Assembly: GCF_003327285.1 (NCBI RefSeq)
Contig: NZ_KZ848475.1
Span: 1 to 64,000 of the forward strand
DNA from: Microbacterium sorbitolivorans
GTDB taxonomy: Bacteria; Actinomycetota; Actinomycetes; Actinomycetales; Microbacteriaceae
Reading direction: 5' to 3'
DNA length: 64,000 nt
The notes below the pieces were generated by a model. That model ran no database searches, was not told where the DNA came from, and saw nothing but the letters and a program-made list of their open reading frames with translations. The first letter of the stretch is position 1; each line of letters opens with the position of its first letter. Positions 21,501 to 30,876 of the stretch are shown here, piece by piece. A program made the translations under genes and the position numbers.

Positions 21501-22553
21501 CTAGGCTACTGTGCCGCGCCGGGAAAGCCCCGGGGCCTTCGCGGTCACGACGCTGTGCTGGTAGAAGCCCCAGCCGAAAACGATCGTGCCGAGCAGCAGC
21601 ACCGCGCGGGCGAGCACAATCGCCGCGATCGTGATCGACGGATCCAGCCCTCCGGAGACGAAGGTCGCGACCATCACGACCTCGTACGCGCCCACGCCGT
21701 TGGGCGTGACGATGATCATGCTCGCGACGGTCGCCACGCCGTAGGCGACGAACACGAGCGCCGGATCCGGGTACACGCCGAACGACGCGAGCGCGATCCA
21801 GAAGAGCGCCGCATCGCACGCATTGACGACGAACGACCACAGGAACGGCGTGACGAGCGTGCGGGGCTGCGCGATGATCTCGCGCACCTCAAGGTGCAGG
21901 CCGTCGACGAAGCGGACGAGCGTCACCGCCTCGAGCGTCTTGCGGATCCGGAGCACGCGCATGCCCCAGCGCGCGACGCGAAGCACCACGCCCGCCGCGC
22001 GGTGCAGCAGGCGCCGGCGCCCGAAGATCCACACGCCGAGCGTGACGCCGACGAGGGCGAGAACGCCGATTCCGGCGGCCGCCCACAGCACGCTCGTGCT
22101 CCCCCCTCCGGAGATCAGGAGGTGGATGCCCGCGACCGCGAGCATGATGCTGAACGAGAGGAAGGTCACGCCGAACTTCGCCAGCTGCGCGATCGTGCCG
22201 CGGCTGGCCGCGATGCCGAGCGTCGAGAGCTTCCACGACGTGTAGGCGATGCCCGCGGCGCCGCCCGAGGGCAGCATATGGTTCGCGAAGTTGAACTCGA
22301 GCGACATGCGCATGGCCGTCAGCGGGTGCATGCCGCGCAGCTCGCCGCGCGCGCGGAGGAACGAGAACAGCGACTCCCCCGTCGCGGCGTAGCTCGCGAG
22401 TTGCACCGGGAGCAGCAGCGCGAAGATCCATAGGTTGACCTGCGACAGGCTGTGCCACGCGTCTACGACGTTGGGCCACGCCTGCCAGATAATCACGGCG
22501 ACGAGAACGGCCGTGATGATGCTGATCCAGGTCTTAAACGACGGCCATTTCAT
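21501..22553 (-). CDS. UPF0104/MprF-type multi-spanning membrane protein
   Basis: A 350-residue protein with about eight membrane helices belonging to the lysylphosphatidylglycerol synthase transmembrane-region family (also called UPF0104 or AglD-like). The family flips or handles lipid-linked substrates; there is no cytosolic synthase domain here. Conserved features include FNFANHMLPSGGAAGIAYTSWKL and the C-terminal TPNGVGAYE motif. The ATG at 22553 overlaps the glycosyltransferase stop (ATGA), so the two proteins probably act together on a lipid-linked sugar. The gene ends four bases before the methyltransferase start. Confidence 0.87.
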   Translation of the reverse strand: MKWPSFKTWISIITAVLVAVIIWQAWPNVVDAWHSLSQVNLWIFALLLPVQLASYAATGESLFSFLRARGELRGMHPLTAMRMSLEFNFANHMLPSGGAAGIAYTSWKLSTLGIAASRGTIAQLAKFGVTFLSFSIMLAVAGIHLLISGGGSTSVLWAAAGIGVLALVGVTLGVWIFGRRRLLHRAAGVVLRVARWGMRVLRIRKTLEAVTLVRFVDGLHLEVREIIAQPRTLVTPFLWSFVVNACDAALFWIALASFGVYPDPALVFVAYGVATVASMIIVTPNGVGAYEVVMVATFVSGGLDPSITIAAIVLARAVLLLGTIVFGWGFYQHSVVTAKAPGLSRRGTVA

Positions 22554-23302
22554 ACGTCGCTCTCGATCCACCGCGAGCGGCGGCCGAAGCGGTGCCGAGC
22601 GAGGGTGATGCCGTCGGTGCGGTAGTAGCGCGCCAGCTTCTCGCGGTCGATCGAGCGGAAGAGCTTCGCGCGCACCCCGATGCGCGGGTCGAAGCGCAGG
22701 CGGTGTCCGGTACGGAGGAGCGCGATCGTCACGTCGACGTCGTCGCTCACCAGTTCGTCATCCGCGGCGACGAGGGTGCGGGCCCGCTCCCAGGCCTCCC
22801 GGCGCATCGCCGAGTTGAAGCCGTAGAGCATGGGCCGCACGCCGATGGCGCGCTCGTGCCAGAAACGGAAGCCGCGATACCACCAGCCGAACCAGCAGAG
22901 CTGGCCGGGCGAGAGCTCCGCGATGCCGGCGCCGCCGCCGATCGCGTCGAGATCCGAGCTGTCGAACGCACACCGCAACCGGCGGATCCAATCGGGGGTG
23001 ACGAGCGAGTCGGCGTCGATGCGCGCGATCACGTCGCCGCGCGCCGCGTCGAAGCCGGCCGTGCGGGCGAAGGTCACGCCCGCGCGCGGCTCGGAGATCA
23101 CGCGCACGCCCGCGAAACTCGAGGCGACCGCCACGGTGCCGTCGGTCGAGGCGTTATCGACCACGATGATCTCGTCGGCGGGGTCGCTCTGCGCCGCGAG
23201 CGCGGCGAGGCAGCGACGGATGATATGCGCCTCGTTGAAGGCGGGGATGACGACCGTGATCGTCGGCCGGGAATCGGCGCGCGCAGGAAGCGTGTGGGCC
23301 AC
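22550..23302 (-). CDS. Family 2 glycosyltransferase
   Basis: About 250 residues with a GT-A fold. It opens with TITVVIPAFNEAHIIRRCL and has VVDNASTDGT and the metal-binding DxD-like ARIDADSLV. It probably transfers a nucleotide sugar to a lipid carrier together with the coupled UPF0104 protein. The start is uncertain. An ATG at 23383 lies inside the rplT terminator loop and is unlikely; GTG codons at 23323, 23317 and 23302 are alternatives, and I used 23302 because homologues begin close to it. None has a well-spaced ribosome-binding site. Confidence 0.82.
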   Translation of the reverse strand: MAHTLPARADSRPTITVVIPAFNEAHIIRRCLAALAAQSDPADEIIVVDNASTDGTVAVASSFAGVRVISEPRAGVTFARTAGFDAARGDVIARIDADSLVTPDWIRRLRCAFDSSDLDAIGGGAGIAELSPGQLCWFGWWYRGFRFWHERAIGVRPMLYGFNSAMRREAWERARTLVAADDELVSDDVDVTIALLRTGHRLRFDPRIGVRAKLFRSIDREKLARYYRTDGITLARHRFGRRSRWIESDV

Positions 23303-23363
23303 CTCCCCAGCAAACACGTTCACGGTAAACGACGCAAGATCGGATCCGGCGTGCCCGGAAACG

Positions 23364-23402
23364 GCTGAAGGCGGGCACCCCATCGGGGCACCCGCCTTCA
23401 GC
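23364..23402 (-). terminator. Terminator of the infC-rpmI-rplT operon
   Basis: A 12-bp stem GCTGAAGGCGGG/CCCGCCTTCAGC with an inner CCCC-ATC-GGGG stem begins 12 bases after the rplT stop. Confidence 0.8.
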
Positions 23403-23413
23403 GGAGAACGTGC

Positions 23414-23797
23414 TTACGCAGCCTTCGGCGCGTTGACGTCGGCGGGCAGAGCGCCCTTCGCGACCTCAATCAGCGTCGCGAACGTCGCGGGCTCGTTGAC
23501 CGCGAGCTCGGCGAGCATACGACGGTCGACCGTCACGCCGGCCAGGTTCAGGCCCTGGATGAAGCGGTTGTAGGTCAGGCCGTTGGCGCGGGCGCCAGCG
23601 TTGATGCGCTGGATCCACAGGCGGCGGAAGTCGCCCTTGCGCTTGCGGCGGTCGCGGTACGCGTAGACCAGCGAGTGAGTGACCTGCTCCTTAGCCTTGC
23701 GGTAAAGGCGCGAACGCTGACCACGGTAACCCGAGGCGCGGTCGAGGATTGTGCGACGCTTCTTGTGGGCGTTTACTGCCCGCTTTACTCGTGCCAT
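23414..23797 (-). CDS. rplT: 50S ribosomal protein L20
   Basis: A 127-residue, arginine/lysine-rich ribosomal protein that binds 23S rRNA early in large-subunit assembly. Conserved N terminus [18 protein letters not shown], then [17 protein letters not shown] and [20 protein letters not shown]. It is the last gene of infC-rpmI-rplT and is followed by a strong hairpin. It has a short acidic/alanine tail beyond the minimal family length. Confidence 0.98.
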   Translation of the reverse strand: MARVKRAVNAHKKRRTILDRASGYRGQRSRLYRKAKEQVTHSLVYAYRDRRKRKGDFRRLWIQRINAGARANGLTYNRFIQGLNLAGVTVDRRMLAELAVNEPATFATLIEVAKGALPADVNAPKAA

Positions 23798-23834
23798 GAG
23801 TGTGTTTCCTTAAAAGTTCGAGATGTCGAGTCGC

Positions 23835-24029
23835 TCAGCGACCGAGCAGCTTCTTGACGGTCTTCATGTCGTTGCCCGAGACCAGCTGGTCCTGGTTCAG
23901 ACGACGCGTGCGACGGCTCGACTTGACCTCGAGGTTGTGGCGCATGCCCGACTGCTGCTTCTTGATCTTGCCGCTGCCGGTGATCTTGAAGCGCTTCTTG
24001 GCGCCCGAGTGGGTCTTCTGCTTCGGCAT
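23835..24029 (-). CDS. rpmI: 50S ribosomal protein L35
   Basis: A 64-residue basic ribosomal protein beginning [20 protein letters not shown]. The start is the ATG at 24029; an upstream in-frame ATG is not conserved. It lies between infC and rplT with a 37-bp gap to rplT, the universal arrangement. Confidence 0.97.
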   Translation of the reverse strand: MPKQKTHSGAKKRFKITGSGKIKKQQSGMRHNLEVKSSRRTRRLNQDQLVSGNDMKTVKKLLGR

Positions 24030-24111
24030 TGTTCTTTCCTTGACGTGTGCGCCCTCCGGGGGCGACATGGGTGCTACCCGTCCGTCGGACGGGAAGTGAT
24101 TCAGTTACCGA

Positions 24112-24717
24112 CTATTCGGCGACAGGTTCCTTGCTCGCGCTCTTCGCGTCGCGAGCTGCCTGCTTGGTCGCCGCACGCTGAGCGTTCTGCTCAGCCTTGG
24201 CTTCCGACTTGTTCTTCACCGGCGCGATGATCATCACCATGTTGCGACCGTCGATCTTGGGGCGCGACTCAACCGAGCCGAGCTCCGCGACCTCTTCGGC
24301 GAACTTCATCAGCAGGCGGACGCCCATCTCGGGGCGCTGCTGCTCGCGGCCGCGGAACAGGATCATTGCCTTGACCTTGTCTCCGGCCTTGAGGAAGCCC
24401 TCAGCACGCTTGCGCTTGGTGTCGTAGTCGTGCTGGTCGATCTTCAAGCGGAAGCGAACCTCCTTGAGAACCGTGTTGGCCTGGTTGCGACGTGCTTCCT
24501 TGGCCTTCTGTGCGGTCTCGTACTTGAACTTTCCGTAGTCCATGATCTTGGCTACGGGAGGACGCGAGTCGGGAGCAACCTCGACGAGGTCGAGGTCCTG
24601 CTCCTGGGCGAGGCGAAGTGCAACCTCGCTGCGGACAACACCGATCTGTTCGCCGCCGGGACCGATAAGACGGACCTCAGGCACGCGAATGCGCTCGTTG
24701 ATGCGGGGATCGCTGAT
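24112..24717 (-). CDS. infC: Translation initiation factor IF-3, ATC start
   Basis: IF-3 binds the 30S subunit and proofreads start-codon choice. Homology ([17 protein letters not shown]) begins at an ATC codon at 24717, preceded by TAGGAG six bases upstream; an in-frame TAG lies four codons before it. The first standard start (GTG at 24686-24684) would remove the conserved N terminus and lies about 30 bases from that ribosome-binding site. Non-AUG starts in infC are known to mediate autoregulation, because IF-3 discriminates against them. This gives about 201 residues: an N-terminal domain to about 80, the linker helix KEARRNQAN, and a C-terminal domain with [12 protein letters not shown], plus an Ala/Lys-rich tail. 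Confidence 0.94.
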   Translation of the reverse strand: MSDPRINERIRVPEVRLIGPGGEQIGVVRSEVALRLAQEQDLDLVEVAPDSRPPVAKIMDYGKFKYETAQKAKEARRNQANTVLKEVRFRLKIDQHDYDTKRKRAEGFLKAGDKVKAMILFRGREQQRPEMGVRLLMKFAEEVAELGSVESRPKIDGRNMVMIIAPVKNKSEAKAEQNAQRAATKQAARDAKSASKEPVAE

Positions 24718-24986
24718 GCGGAACTCCTAATGGTGCGGTAGTCGGTAGCCACCGCGACGCGAGGTACGCGACGCGGGCGGGAGAATCTTCAACATCCGCA
24801 CGTGTCACGCATGAACAATCGCGTGTCACCACCCTACGAGCGAACCTACGTTCGCCCCAACCCCCTTTTCAGAGGGCGGAGTGTGCTTGACCCGGTAGCC
24901 TAGAGCGGCAAGCGCGGGTGGGATGAAAATCCTCTTTCGTCCGAGCCAATGCCCGGAGCCCGACATAGTCTAGCAGAAAGTTATTC
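24718..24986. promoter_or_regulatory. Divergent control region between infC and the DUF1844 gene
   Basis: About 270 bp without a gene. It holds the long infC leader on the minus strand and the promoter of the plus-strand gene. Visible elements are a small hairpin GGATGAAAATCC at 24921-24932, an inverted CACGCGATTG/TGCGTG stretch near 24808-24835, and TTGACC near 24889. I did not recognise an L20-type leader structure with confidence. Confidence 0.5.
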
Positions 24987-25400
24987 ATGAGCAACACCTC
25001 GTCAGATCACGCCCACTCGTTCGACACCGAGCGTCACGCCAAGTGGGAGGAGCAGGAGCGCGCTTCTGCCGCCGTCGACGCCACCCGCGACATCGCAGAC
25101 GTCGGCGCCGTCGAGGTCATTGCAACGGCCTGCGTACACCTCATGAGCGCCGCCGCCGTCAAGCTCGGCCTCGGCGAGGGCTCCGACGCCGAGGAGCTCA
25201 CCGACCTCGACGAGGCGCGCAAGCTCATCAACGCCCTCGCGGGCCTCGTGACCGCCGCGGCCCCCGAGATCAGCGACATGCACGCCCGCCCGATCCGCGA
25301 CGGCCTGCGCTCGCTCCAGCTGCGCTTCCGCGAGATCTCGACGATCGCCGACCAGCCCGGCAAGGGCCCGGGCGAGAAGTACACCGGCTCGGTCATCTAA
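24987..25400 (+). CDS. DUF1844 family protein
   Basis: A 137-residue soluble protein of the DUF1844 family, conserved beside infC in actinobacteria; its function is unknown. The core spans about residues 40-115: VEVIATACVHLMSAAAVKLGLGEG, DLDEARKLINALAGLVTAA, and a helix around RDGLRSLQLRFREIS. It is predicted all-helical with no membrane segment. The start is the ATG at 24987 with AGAAAG upstream. It is convergent with sseB, separated by a triplicated terminator. Confidence 0.88.
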   Translation: MSNTSSDHAHSFDTERHAKWEEQERASAAVDATRDIADVGAVEVIATACVHLMSAAAVKLGLGEGSDAEELTDLDEARKLINALAGLVTAAAPEISDMHARPIRDGLRSLQLRFREISTIADQPGKGPGEKYTGSVI

Positions 25401-25407
25401 GTCGCAC

Positions 25408-25577
25408 GAAGAATGGGGCACGAAGAATGGGGCACCTCGGGTGCCCCATTCTTCTTGTGCTTTCTTCAGCGCAGGGAATGGGGCATCTCGGGTGCCCCAT
25501 TCTTCTTGTGCTTTCTTCAGCGCAGGGAATGGGGCACCTCGGGTGCCCCATTCTTCTTGTGCCTACTTCAGCGCAGG
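25408..25577. repeat. Triplicated bidirectional terminator (51-bp tandem repeat)
   Basis: Three copies of a 51-bp unit start at 25425, 25476 and 25527. Each carries a hairpin GAATGGGGCACC-TCG-GGTGCCCCATTC (copy 2 has one C-to-T change giving a wobble pair) followed by TTCTTGTGC and TTCAGCGCAG. A partial extra copy (GAAGAATGGGGCAC, 25408-25421) precedes them. The last GCGCAG is the reverse complement of the final sseB codons, so the unit looks like a duplication of the sseB 3' end plus its terminator. It serves the convergent DUF1844 and sseB genes. Confidence 0.9.
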
Positions 25578-26371
25578 CTGACCTGCATGCTGTCGACGAG
25601 CACCGCGATGCGGTCGTCGGCGGCCCAGCGGCGCGCGAGGCGCCCCAGAACCGTGTCGAGCTCGTCGCGCTCGAGGCCCGTCGTGAGGGTGAGGATGACC
25701 GTGAGCTCGGGGCCCTGGAGCCGCGCCGCAGGGTCGCCCGCGGCGAGCTGAATGTCGTGCACCGCGAGCTCGGATCCGATCGACTCGTGGAACGCCGTCG
25801 CGACCTCGGGGCTCAGCCACGCGGGCACCCAGCCCTGCTCCTGCGCGATCGCCCACACGGCGGGGCGGCGCACGACGAACTCGGTCGGGCTGGTCGGATC
25901 CACGACGACGAGGTCGGTGTCCTCCCCCGCCGCCGCGAGCGCGGCGCGGGTGCCCGCGACTGGGATCGGTCGCGCGAGCGGGTTCCAGGCCTGCATCGTC
26001 TCGACACAGGTGAAGGCGGGCAGGACCTTGCGGCCGTCGGGGGCCGCGACCGTCACGATCGACAGCTCCTGCGTCTTGTCGACGGCGAGGCCCGTCGGGC
26101 CCACGCCCTCGTCACCCTTCTCGGCCACGAGCGGCACGAGCACGCGCGCGCGCCGGAGCGCGTCGACGACCGCTACCTGGTCGCCCTCCCCCGCGCGGAA
26201 GCGGGTGAGCGCGTCCCAGAGCGCGGGATCCGCGGATCCGTCATCGCCGGCCGCGGGGTTGGGCGTAAAGGTACGCCCCTCCCACGCCTGACCGGCGGAG
26301 TCGGCGACGTTCCCCGCGAGGTGCGCTGGCAGCTCGCGGGGAACTCCGTCCTGTTCAGAGTGCGGCGACAT
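25568..26371 (-). CDS. SseB family protein
   Basis: A 267-residue protein with an SseB-type N-terminal domain. Conserved patches are [31 protein letters not shown] split around residue 45-75, [22 protein letters not shown], and [21 protein letters not shown]. The cellular role of actinobacterial SseB-like proteins is not established. The ATG at 26371 overlaps the end of priA by 17 bp, so the genes are coupled. Its last codons are repeated in the adjacent terminator array. Confidence 0.86.
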   Translation of the reverse strand: MSPHSEQDGVPRELPAHLAGNVADSAGQAWEGRTFTPNPAAGDDGSADPALWDALTRFRAGEGDQVAVVDALRRARVLVPLVAEKGDEGVGPTGLAVDKTQELSIVTVAAPDGRKVLPAFTCVETMQAWNPLARPIPVAGTRAALAAAGEDTDLVVVDPTSPTEFVVRRPAVWAIAQEQGWVPAWLSPEVATAFHESIGSELAVHDIQLAAGDPAARLQGPELTVILTLTTGLERDELDTVLGRLARRWAADDRIAVLVDSMQVSLR

Positions 26372-27101
26372 CCAGGGCCTCGGCGAGCGTGAAGGCGCCC
26401 GCGTAGAGAGCCTTTCCGACGATCGCGCCCTCGACACCCAGCGGAACGAGATCGCGCAGCGCGGCGATGTCGTCGAGGCTCGACACGCCACCCGAGGCGA
26501 CGATCGGCCGGTCGGTGCGCTCGGCCATCTGGCGAAGCAGGTCGAGGTTCGGGCCCTTGAGCGTGCCGTCCTTCGTCACGTCGGTCACGACGTAGCGGGC
26601 GCAGCCGGCCTTCTCGAGGCGTGCCAGCACGTCCCAGAGGTCGCCGCCGTCCTGCGTCCAGCCGCGGGCCGAGAGCGTCGTGCCGCGCACGTCGAGGCCC
26701 ACTGCGACGGCCTCGCCGTAGCGGGCGATGACGGCCTCGGTCCAGTCGGGGTTCTCGAGGGCAGCCGTGCCGAGGTTGACGCGCGTGGCGCCCGACTCGA
26801 GTGCGGCCTCGAGCGAAGCGTCGTCACGGATACCACCCGAGATCTCGACGCTCACGCCCTTCATGTGCTTGATGACCTTACGCATCACGGCCGTGTTCTG
26901 GCCGCGACCGAAGGCCGCGTCGAGGTCGACCAGGTGGAGCCACTCGGCGCCCTGGTCGCGCCACTGCTCGGCGGCCTCGATGGGGTCACCGTAGCTGGTC
27001 TCACTGCCGGCCTCGCCCTGCGTCAGGCGCACGGCCTTGCCGCCGGCGACGTCCACCGCGGGAAGAAGGGTCAGACGGGGTGTCGATGCGAAGTCGTTCA
27101 T
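26355..27101 (-). CDS. priA: Phosphoribosyl isomerase A (HisA/TrpF type)
   Basis: A (beta-alpha)8 barrel of 248 residues catalysing the ProFAR to PRFAR isomerisation of histidine synthesis. In many actinobacteria the same enzyme also performs the TrpF step; dual activity here is inferred from lineage. Visible motifs are [15 protein letters not shown] with the first catalytic aspartate, ISGGIRDD, the second-half catalytic aspartate in [14 protein letters not shown], and VASGGVSS. The start is the ATG at 27101 with CTGGAGAG directly upstream. It follows hisH after 91 bp and overlaps sseB. Confidence 0.95.
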   Translation of the reverse strand: MNDFASTPRLTLLPAVDVAGGKAVRLTQGEAGSETSYGDPIEAAEQWRDQGAEWLHLVDLDAAFGRGQNTAVMRKVIKHMKGVSVEISGGIRDDASLEAALESGATRVNLGTAALENPDWTEAVIARYGEAVAVGLDVRGTTLSARGWTQDGGDLWDVLARLEKAGCARYVVTDVTKDGTLKGPNLDLLRQMAERTDRPIVASGGVSSLDDIAALRDLVPLGVEGAIVGKALYAGAFTLAEALDVAAL

Positions 27102-27192
27102 CTCTCCAGTTGTGGCCGCGGGACCCTCCCACGAGGCACACAAGCGATAAGGCTAGACCGGATCGGCGCGGGTGCCAATTCCGGCGGCGCGG

Positions 27193-27828
27193 TCAGAGGG
27201 TGCCGAGCCAGTTGCGAAGCAGCGCGATTCCGGCCTCCCCCGACTTTTCGGGGTGGAACTGCGTCGCCGAGAGCGGGCCGTTCTCGACCGCCGCGATGAA
27301 GCGACTGCCGTGGGTCGACCACGTCACCGCGGGCTCGCGGAAGGGCTTGTCGACCTCGAGGGTCCAGTCCTGCGCCGCGAACGAGTGCACGAAGTAGAAG
27401 CGCTCGTCTTCGAGGCCCGCGAACAGGCGCGAGCCCTCGCCGACCTCGACGGTGCTCCAGCCCATGTGCGGGACGACGGGCGCCTCGAGCTCGCGCACCG
27501 TGCCGCGCCACTCGCCGAGGCCCTCGATGTCATTGCCGCGCTCGACGCCACGCTCGAACATGACCTGCATGCCGACGCAGATGCCCAGCACGGGGCGGCC
27601 GCCGGCGAGGCGGCGCTCGATGAGCTCGCCGCCGCGGATGGCGTTCAGCTGCTCCATGACCGCGCCGAACGCGCCGACGCCGGGAACGAGCAGGCCGTCG
27701 GCGTCCATGACGGCCTGGCGGTCGCGCGTCAGCGTGACCTCGGCGCCGGCGCTCTCGAGCGCCTTGACGGCCGAGTGGACGTTGCCCGAGCCGTAGTCGA
27801 GGACCGCGACTGTCGGCTTATCCGCCAT
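27193..27828 (-). CDS. hisH: Imidazole glycerol phosphate synthase, glutaminase subunit
   Basis: Class I glutamine amidotransferase of 211 residues that supplies ammonia to HisF. The nucleophile cysteine is in [14 protein letters not shown], the oxyanion loop in [13 protein letters not shown], and the His/Glu pair in THGSRFIA and FHPEKSG. The ATG shares a base with the hisB stop (TAATG). HisF is not in this window; priA follows directly. Confidence 0.96.
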   Translation of the reverse strand: MADKPTVAVLDYGSGNVHSAVKALESAGAEVTLTRDRQAVMDADGLLVPGVGAFGAVMEQLNAIRGGELIERRLAGGRPVLGICVGMQVMFERGVERGNDIEGLGEWRGTVRELEAPVVPHMGWSTVEVGEGSRLFAGLEDERFYFVHSFAAQDWTLEVDKPFREPAVTWSTHGSRFIAAVENGPLSATQFHPEKSGEAGIALLRNWLGTL

Positions 27829-28433
27829 TAGAGGGCACCCTTGGTCGACGGAATCCCGTCGACGAGCGGGTCGAGCGCCTTCGCCTGGCGGAACGCGCGC
27901 GCGAAGGCCTTGAACTCGGCCTCGGCGATGTGGTGCGGGTCGCGGCCGGCGATGAGGTTGACGTGGACGGTGAGGCCCGCGTGGAACGTGATCGCCTCGA
28001 ACGCGTGGCGCACCATCGAGCCCGTGAAGTGGCCGCCGATGAGGTGCATCTCGAAGCCGGCGGGCTCGCCCGTGTGGACGAGGTAGGGGCGGCCGGAGAT
28101 GTCGACGACCGCCTGAGCGAGCGACTCGTCGAGCGGCACGAGGGCGTCGCCGTAGCGCGAGATGCCGGACTTGTCGCCCAGCGCCTCGCGGATGGCCTGG
28201 CCGAGAACGATCGCCGTGTCTTCCACAGTGTGGTGAACGTCGATGTGGGTGTCGCCCGTCGAGACCACGGTGAGGTCGGTCAGCGAGTGCTTCGCGAACG
28301 CCGTCAGCATGTGGTCGAAGAACGGGACCGAGGTCGAGATGTTGCTCTTGCCCGTGCCGTCAAGGTTGAGCGAGAGCTCGATCGACGACTCGCTGGTCGA
28401 GCGGGTGCGGGACGCGGTGCGCGCAGTGGTCAT
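27828..28433 (-). CDS. hisB: Imidazoleglycerol-phosphate dehydratase
   Basis: Manganese-dependent dehydratase of 201 residues for the sixth histidine step. Both HHxxE-type metal motifs are present: [18 protein letters not shown] and [24 protein letters not shown] is also conserved. The start is the ATG at 28433. Upstream frame extension within hisC lacks homology. Eleven bases separate it from the hisC stop, so hisC-hisB-hisH is one transcription unit. Confidence 0.97.
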   Translation of the reverse strand: MTTARTASRTRSTSESSIELSLNLDGTGKSNISTSVPFFDHMLTAFAKHSLTDLTVVSTGDTHIDVHHTVEDTAIVLGQAIREALGDKSGISRYGDALVPLDESLAQAVVDISGRPYLVHTGEPAGFEMHLIGGHFTGSMVRHAFEAITFHAGLTVHVNLIAGRDPHHIAEAEFKAFARAFRQAKALDPLVDGIPSTKGAL

Positions 28434-28444
28434 GACTGTGGTTC

Positions 28445-29527
28445 CTATTCGTCGCGGAGGCGCGCCAGCGCGTCCAGGAAGGCGGTGGTCTCTTCTTCGG
28501 TTCCGGCGGAGACGCGCAGGTGGCCGGGGATGCCGATGTCTCGGATCAGGACGCCCTGATCGCACAGGCGGCGCCACGTCTCGTGCGGGTCGGCGACGCC
28601 GCCGAAGAGCACGAAGTTGCTGCCCGACTCGTACGGGTCGTAACCGAGGGCCGCGAGCGTCGCGGAGATGCGGTCGCGCTGCTCGACGATCTCGGCGACC
28701 GTGCGCAGCATCGTCTCGCTGTGGCGCAGCGCGGCCGTCGCGGCCGCCTGGGTCACGGCGCTCAGGTGGTACGGCAGGCGAACGAGCCGCAACGCGTCGA
28801 CCACGGCGGGGTCGGCGGCGAGATAGCCGACGCGGGCACCCGCGAAGGCGAAGGCCTTGCTCATCGTGCGCGAGATAACGAGGCGCTCGCGGCCGGGCAG
28901 GAGGGTCAGCGCCGACGGCGTGTCTGCCGACGCGAACTCGTGGTAGGCCTCGTCAACGATCACGATGCCGCGGCTCGCCTCGTAGACGGCCTCGATGACG
29001 TCGAGCGACATCGGGGTGCCGGTCGGGTTGTTCGGCGAGCAGAGGAAGATCACGTCGGGATCGGCCTCGCGCACCTGGCGTGCGGCGTCGTCGGGCGTGA
29101 TCTCGAAGCGCGCGCCGCGCGTTCCGGCGATCCACTCCGACCCCACGCCGCGCGCGAGGAGCGAGTACATCGAGTAGGTCGGGGCGAAGCCGAAGGCGGT
29201 GCGGCCGGGGCCTGCGAAGGCCTGGAGGAGGTGCTGCAGCACCTCGTTCGAGCCGTTACCAGCCCAGATCTGCTCGGCCGAGAGGTTGTGGCCGAGGTAG
29301 GCGGCGAACGACTCGCGGAGCTCGGTGAACTCGCGGTCGGGGTAACGGTTGAGGCCAGTGATCGCCCGCGCGACCGAATCGGCGATGTCTTCCGCGACAT
29401 CGGCCGGGATCGGATGGGTGTTCTCGTTGACGTTCAGAGCGATAGGCAGCGGCACCTGGGGCGCGCCATAGGGCTTCTGTCCGCGAAGATCGTCGCGGAT
29501 GGGCAAATCGTCAAGAGATACGGTCAC
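28445..29527 (-). CDS. hisC: Histidinol-phosphate aminotransferase
   Basis: PLP-dependent fold-type I aminotransferase of 360 residues. Motifs are LNVNENTHP near the N terminus, [31 protein letters not shown], and the Schiff-base lysine in [17 protein letters not shown]. The start is GTG at 29527. A TAGCAT hexamer (complement of 29534-29539) ends six bases before it, so initiation may be leaderless. hisD, which usually precedes hisC in actinobacteria, is replaced here by the LysM gene. Confidence 0.96.
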   Translation of the reverse strand: MTVSLDDLPIRDDLRGQKPYGAPQVPLPIALNVNENTHPIPADVAEDIADSVARAITGLNRYPDREFTELRESFAAYLGHNLSAEQIWAGNGSNEVLQHLLQAFAGPGRTAFGFAPTYSMYSLLARGVGSEWIAGTRGARFEITPDDAARQVREADPDVIFLCSPNNPTGTPMSLDVIEAVYEASRGIVIVDEAYHEFASADTPSALTLLPGRERLVISRTMSKAFAFAGARVGYLAADPAVVDALRLVRLPYHLSAVTQAAATAALRHSETMLRTVAEIVEQRDRISATLAALGYDPYESGSNFVLFGGVADPHETWRRLCDQGVLIRDIGIPGHLRVSAGTEEETTAFLDALARLRDE

Positions 29528-29552
29528 AGTCCCATGCTACCGACCGCGGAAC

Positions 29553-29939
29553 TCAGTGCCCCGCCGAGTACGCAATCGGGAGGAACAGACGCTGGCCCGT
29601 GTCGACGGTCGACGACGACAGGCGGTTGAGGTCAGAGATCTCGTCGACGACGTCGCGGGGGTCTTCCTGGGGCGCGACGTCTTCGGCGATCGACCAGAGG
29701 GTGTCGCCCGGCATCACCGTGACCGAATCGAACGCGTCGGCGGACACGCCCTGCTCATTCGAACCGAGGGCGGCGCCCCCGTTGATGATCGCGATCGCCG
29801 CGGCCGCCACCAGCGGTGTCGCAGCGAGCATTGCCACGACCCGGCGGCCGCGACGGGTAATACGCAGGCGGGTGCGCGTGGCCTGACCCGAAGGGGTCGA
29901 AACCTGGTGCGAAGACGCCGCAGGAGTGATGGTGTTCAT
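29553..29939 (-). CDS. LysM-domain membrane protein next to lexA (YneA/ChiZ-like)
   Basis: A 128-residue protein with a basic cytoplasmic N terminus (TRTRLRITRRGRRV), one membrane helix (VAMLAATPLVAAAAIAIING) and an exported LysM peptidoglycan-binding domain (VTVMPGDTLWSIAEDVAPQ ... LNRLSSSTVDTGQRLFLP). Position and layout match the SOS-induced division inhibitors YneA of Bacillus and ChiZ of mycobacteria, which also lie beside lexA. Function by analogy: delaying division after DNA damage. The ATG at 29939 has GAGAAGG seven bases upstream; a GTG three bases earlier is an alternative. Confidence 0.85.
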   Translation of the reverse strand: MNTITPAASSHQVSTPSGQATRTRLRITRRGRRVVAMLAATPLVAAAAIAIINGGAALGSNEQGVSADAFDSVTVMPGDTLWSIAEDVAPQEDPRDVVDEISDLNRLSSSTVDTGQRLFLPIAYSAGH

Positions 29940-30136
29940 CACGCAACCTTCTCTCGTAGTGATGTTCCGAATCTATCTTCGAATCTTCGAACCTGTCAAG
30001 AGGCAATTCGAAACTTTTTCCTGTTCAAAAACGACACTCTCGAACAAATCTGTCGAAGATCCGATGACTTCCGGTACCGTTGTTCGAGACGCTGATCACT
30101 TCATCAGCAACCACTGACATTCGAAGGAGCGAGCGG
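29940..30136. promoter_or_regulatory. lexA/LysM divergent promoter region with LexA-like half-sites
   Basis: An AT-rich 197-bp gap. It contains TTCGAATCTTCGAAC at 29978-29992, TTCGAAA near 30007-30013, TCGAACAAATCTGTCGA at 30040-30056 and TGTTCGAG near 30081-30088. These resemble halves of the actinobacterial SOS box (GAAC-N4-GTTC type) but none is a perfect box. LexA autoregulation and SOS control of both genes are likely. Confidence 0.65.
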
Positions 30137-30817
30137 ATGAGCGCCACGTCCCCGCAGCCGGCAACGAAGAACCGCCGACGCAAGAGCCTCAGCGAGAAAC
30201 AGCTCGCGATCCTCGAGGTCATCCAGCGATCGATCCAGGTCAACGGCTACCCGCCGAGCATGCGCGAGATCGGCGACGCCGTCGGCCTCAAGTCGCTCTC
30301 GAGCGTCACGCACCAGCTCGGCCAGCTCGAGCTGAGCGGCTACCTGCGCCGCGACCCCGGCAAGACTCGCGCGATGGAGGTGCTCGTCGACCTGCCCAGC
30401 ATGTCGACCGAGAACCCGTCCGACTCCGCCCCGGCCGTGGGCGACGCGGCGATGGTGCCGCTCGTCGGCCGCATCGCGGCGGGTGTGCCGATCACTGCCG
30501 AGCAGCAGGTCGAGGAGATCTTCCCCCTGCCCCGCCAGCTCGTCGGTGGCGGGGAGCTCTTCATGCTCAAGGTCGCCGGCGACTCGATGATCGACGCGGC
30601 CATCTGCGACGGCGACTGGGTCGTGGTGCGCACGCAGCACACCGCCGAGAACGGCGAGATCGTCGCGGCCATGCTCGACGGTGAGGCGACCGTCAAGACG
30701 TTCCGCCAGCGCGACAACCACGTGTGGCTCCTCCCCCGCAACTCGGCGTTCGAGCCGATCCTCGGCGATGAGGCGGTCATTCTCGGCCGCGTCGTCGCCG
30801 TCATGCGAGCCGTCTAA
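30137..30817 (+). CDS. lexA: LexA repressor
   Basis: SOS repressor/autopeptidase, 226 residues from the ATG at 30137 (GAAGGAG seven bases upstream). The N-terminal winged helix-turn-helix includes [22 protein letters not shown] shortened at residues 39-60. The self-cleavage site is Ala115-Gly116 in RIAAGVP. The catalytic dyad is Ser150 (AGDSM) and Lys187 (ATVKTF). A flexible acidic linker separates the domains. Confidence 0.98.
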   Translation: MSATSPQPATKNRRRKSLSEKQLAILEVIQRSIQVNGYPPSMREIGDAVGLKSLSSVTHQLGQLELSGYLRRDPGKTRAMEVLVDLPSMSTENPSDSAPAVGDAAMVPLVGRIAAGVPITAEQQVEEIFPLPRQLVGGGELFMLKVAGDSMIDAAICDGDWVVVRTQHTAENGEIVAAMLDGEATVKTFRQRDNHVWLLPRNSAFEPILGDEAVILGRVVAVMRAV

Positions 30818-30876
30818 GCGACACCCCGTCCCGCGCTCCTGGTGCGCGTGTCGGGGGTCTGGCATAGCGTGGGGGT

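Noticed and set aside
23302..23383. N-terminal extension of the GT2 enzyme from the ATG at 23383
   Set aside because: That ATG is in the loop of the rplT terminator and the added residues show no conservation; it remains only an alternative start.
24718..24986. L20-type autoregulatory leader for infC-rpmI-rplT
   Set aside because: The leader is long enough, but I could not trace the expected paired structure by eye.
25408..25577. CRISPR-like spaced repeats
   Set aside because: The repeats are contiguous 51-bp units without unique spacers, and each contains a terminator hairpin.
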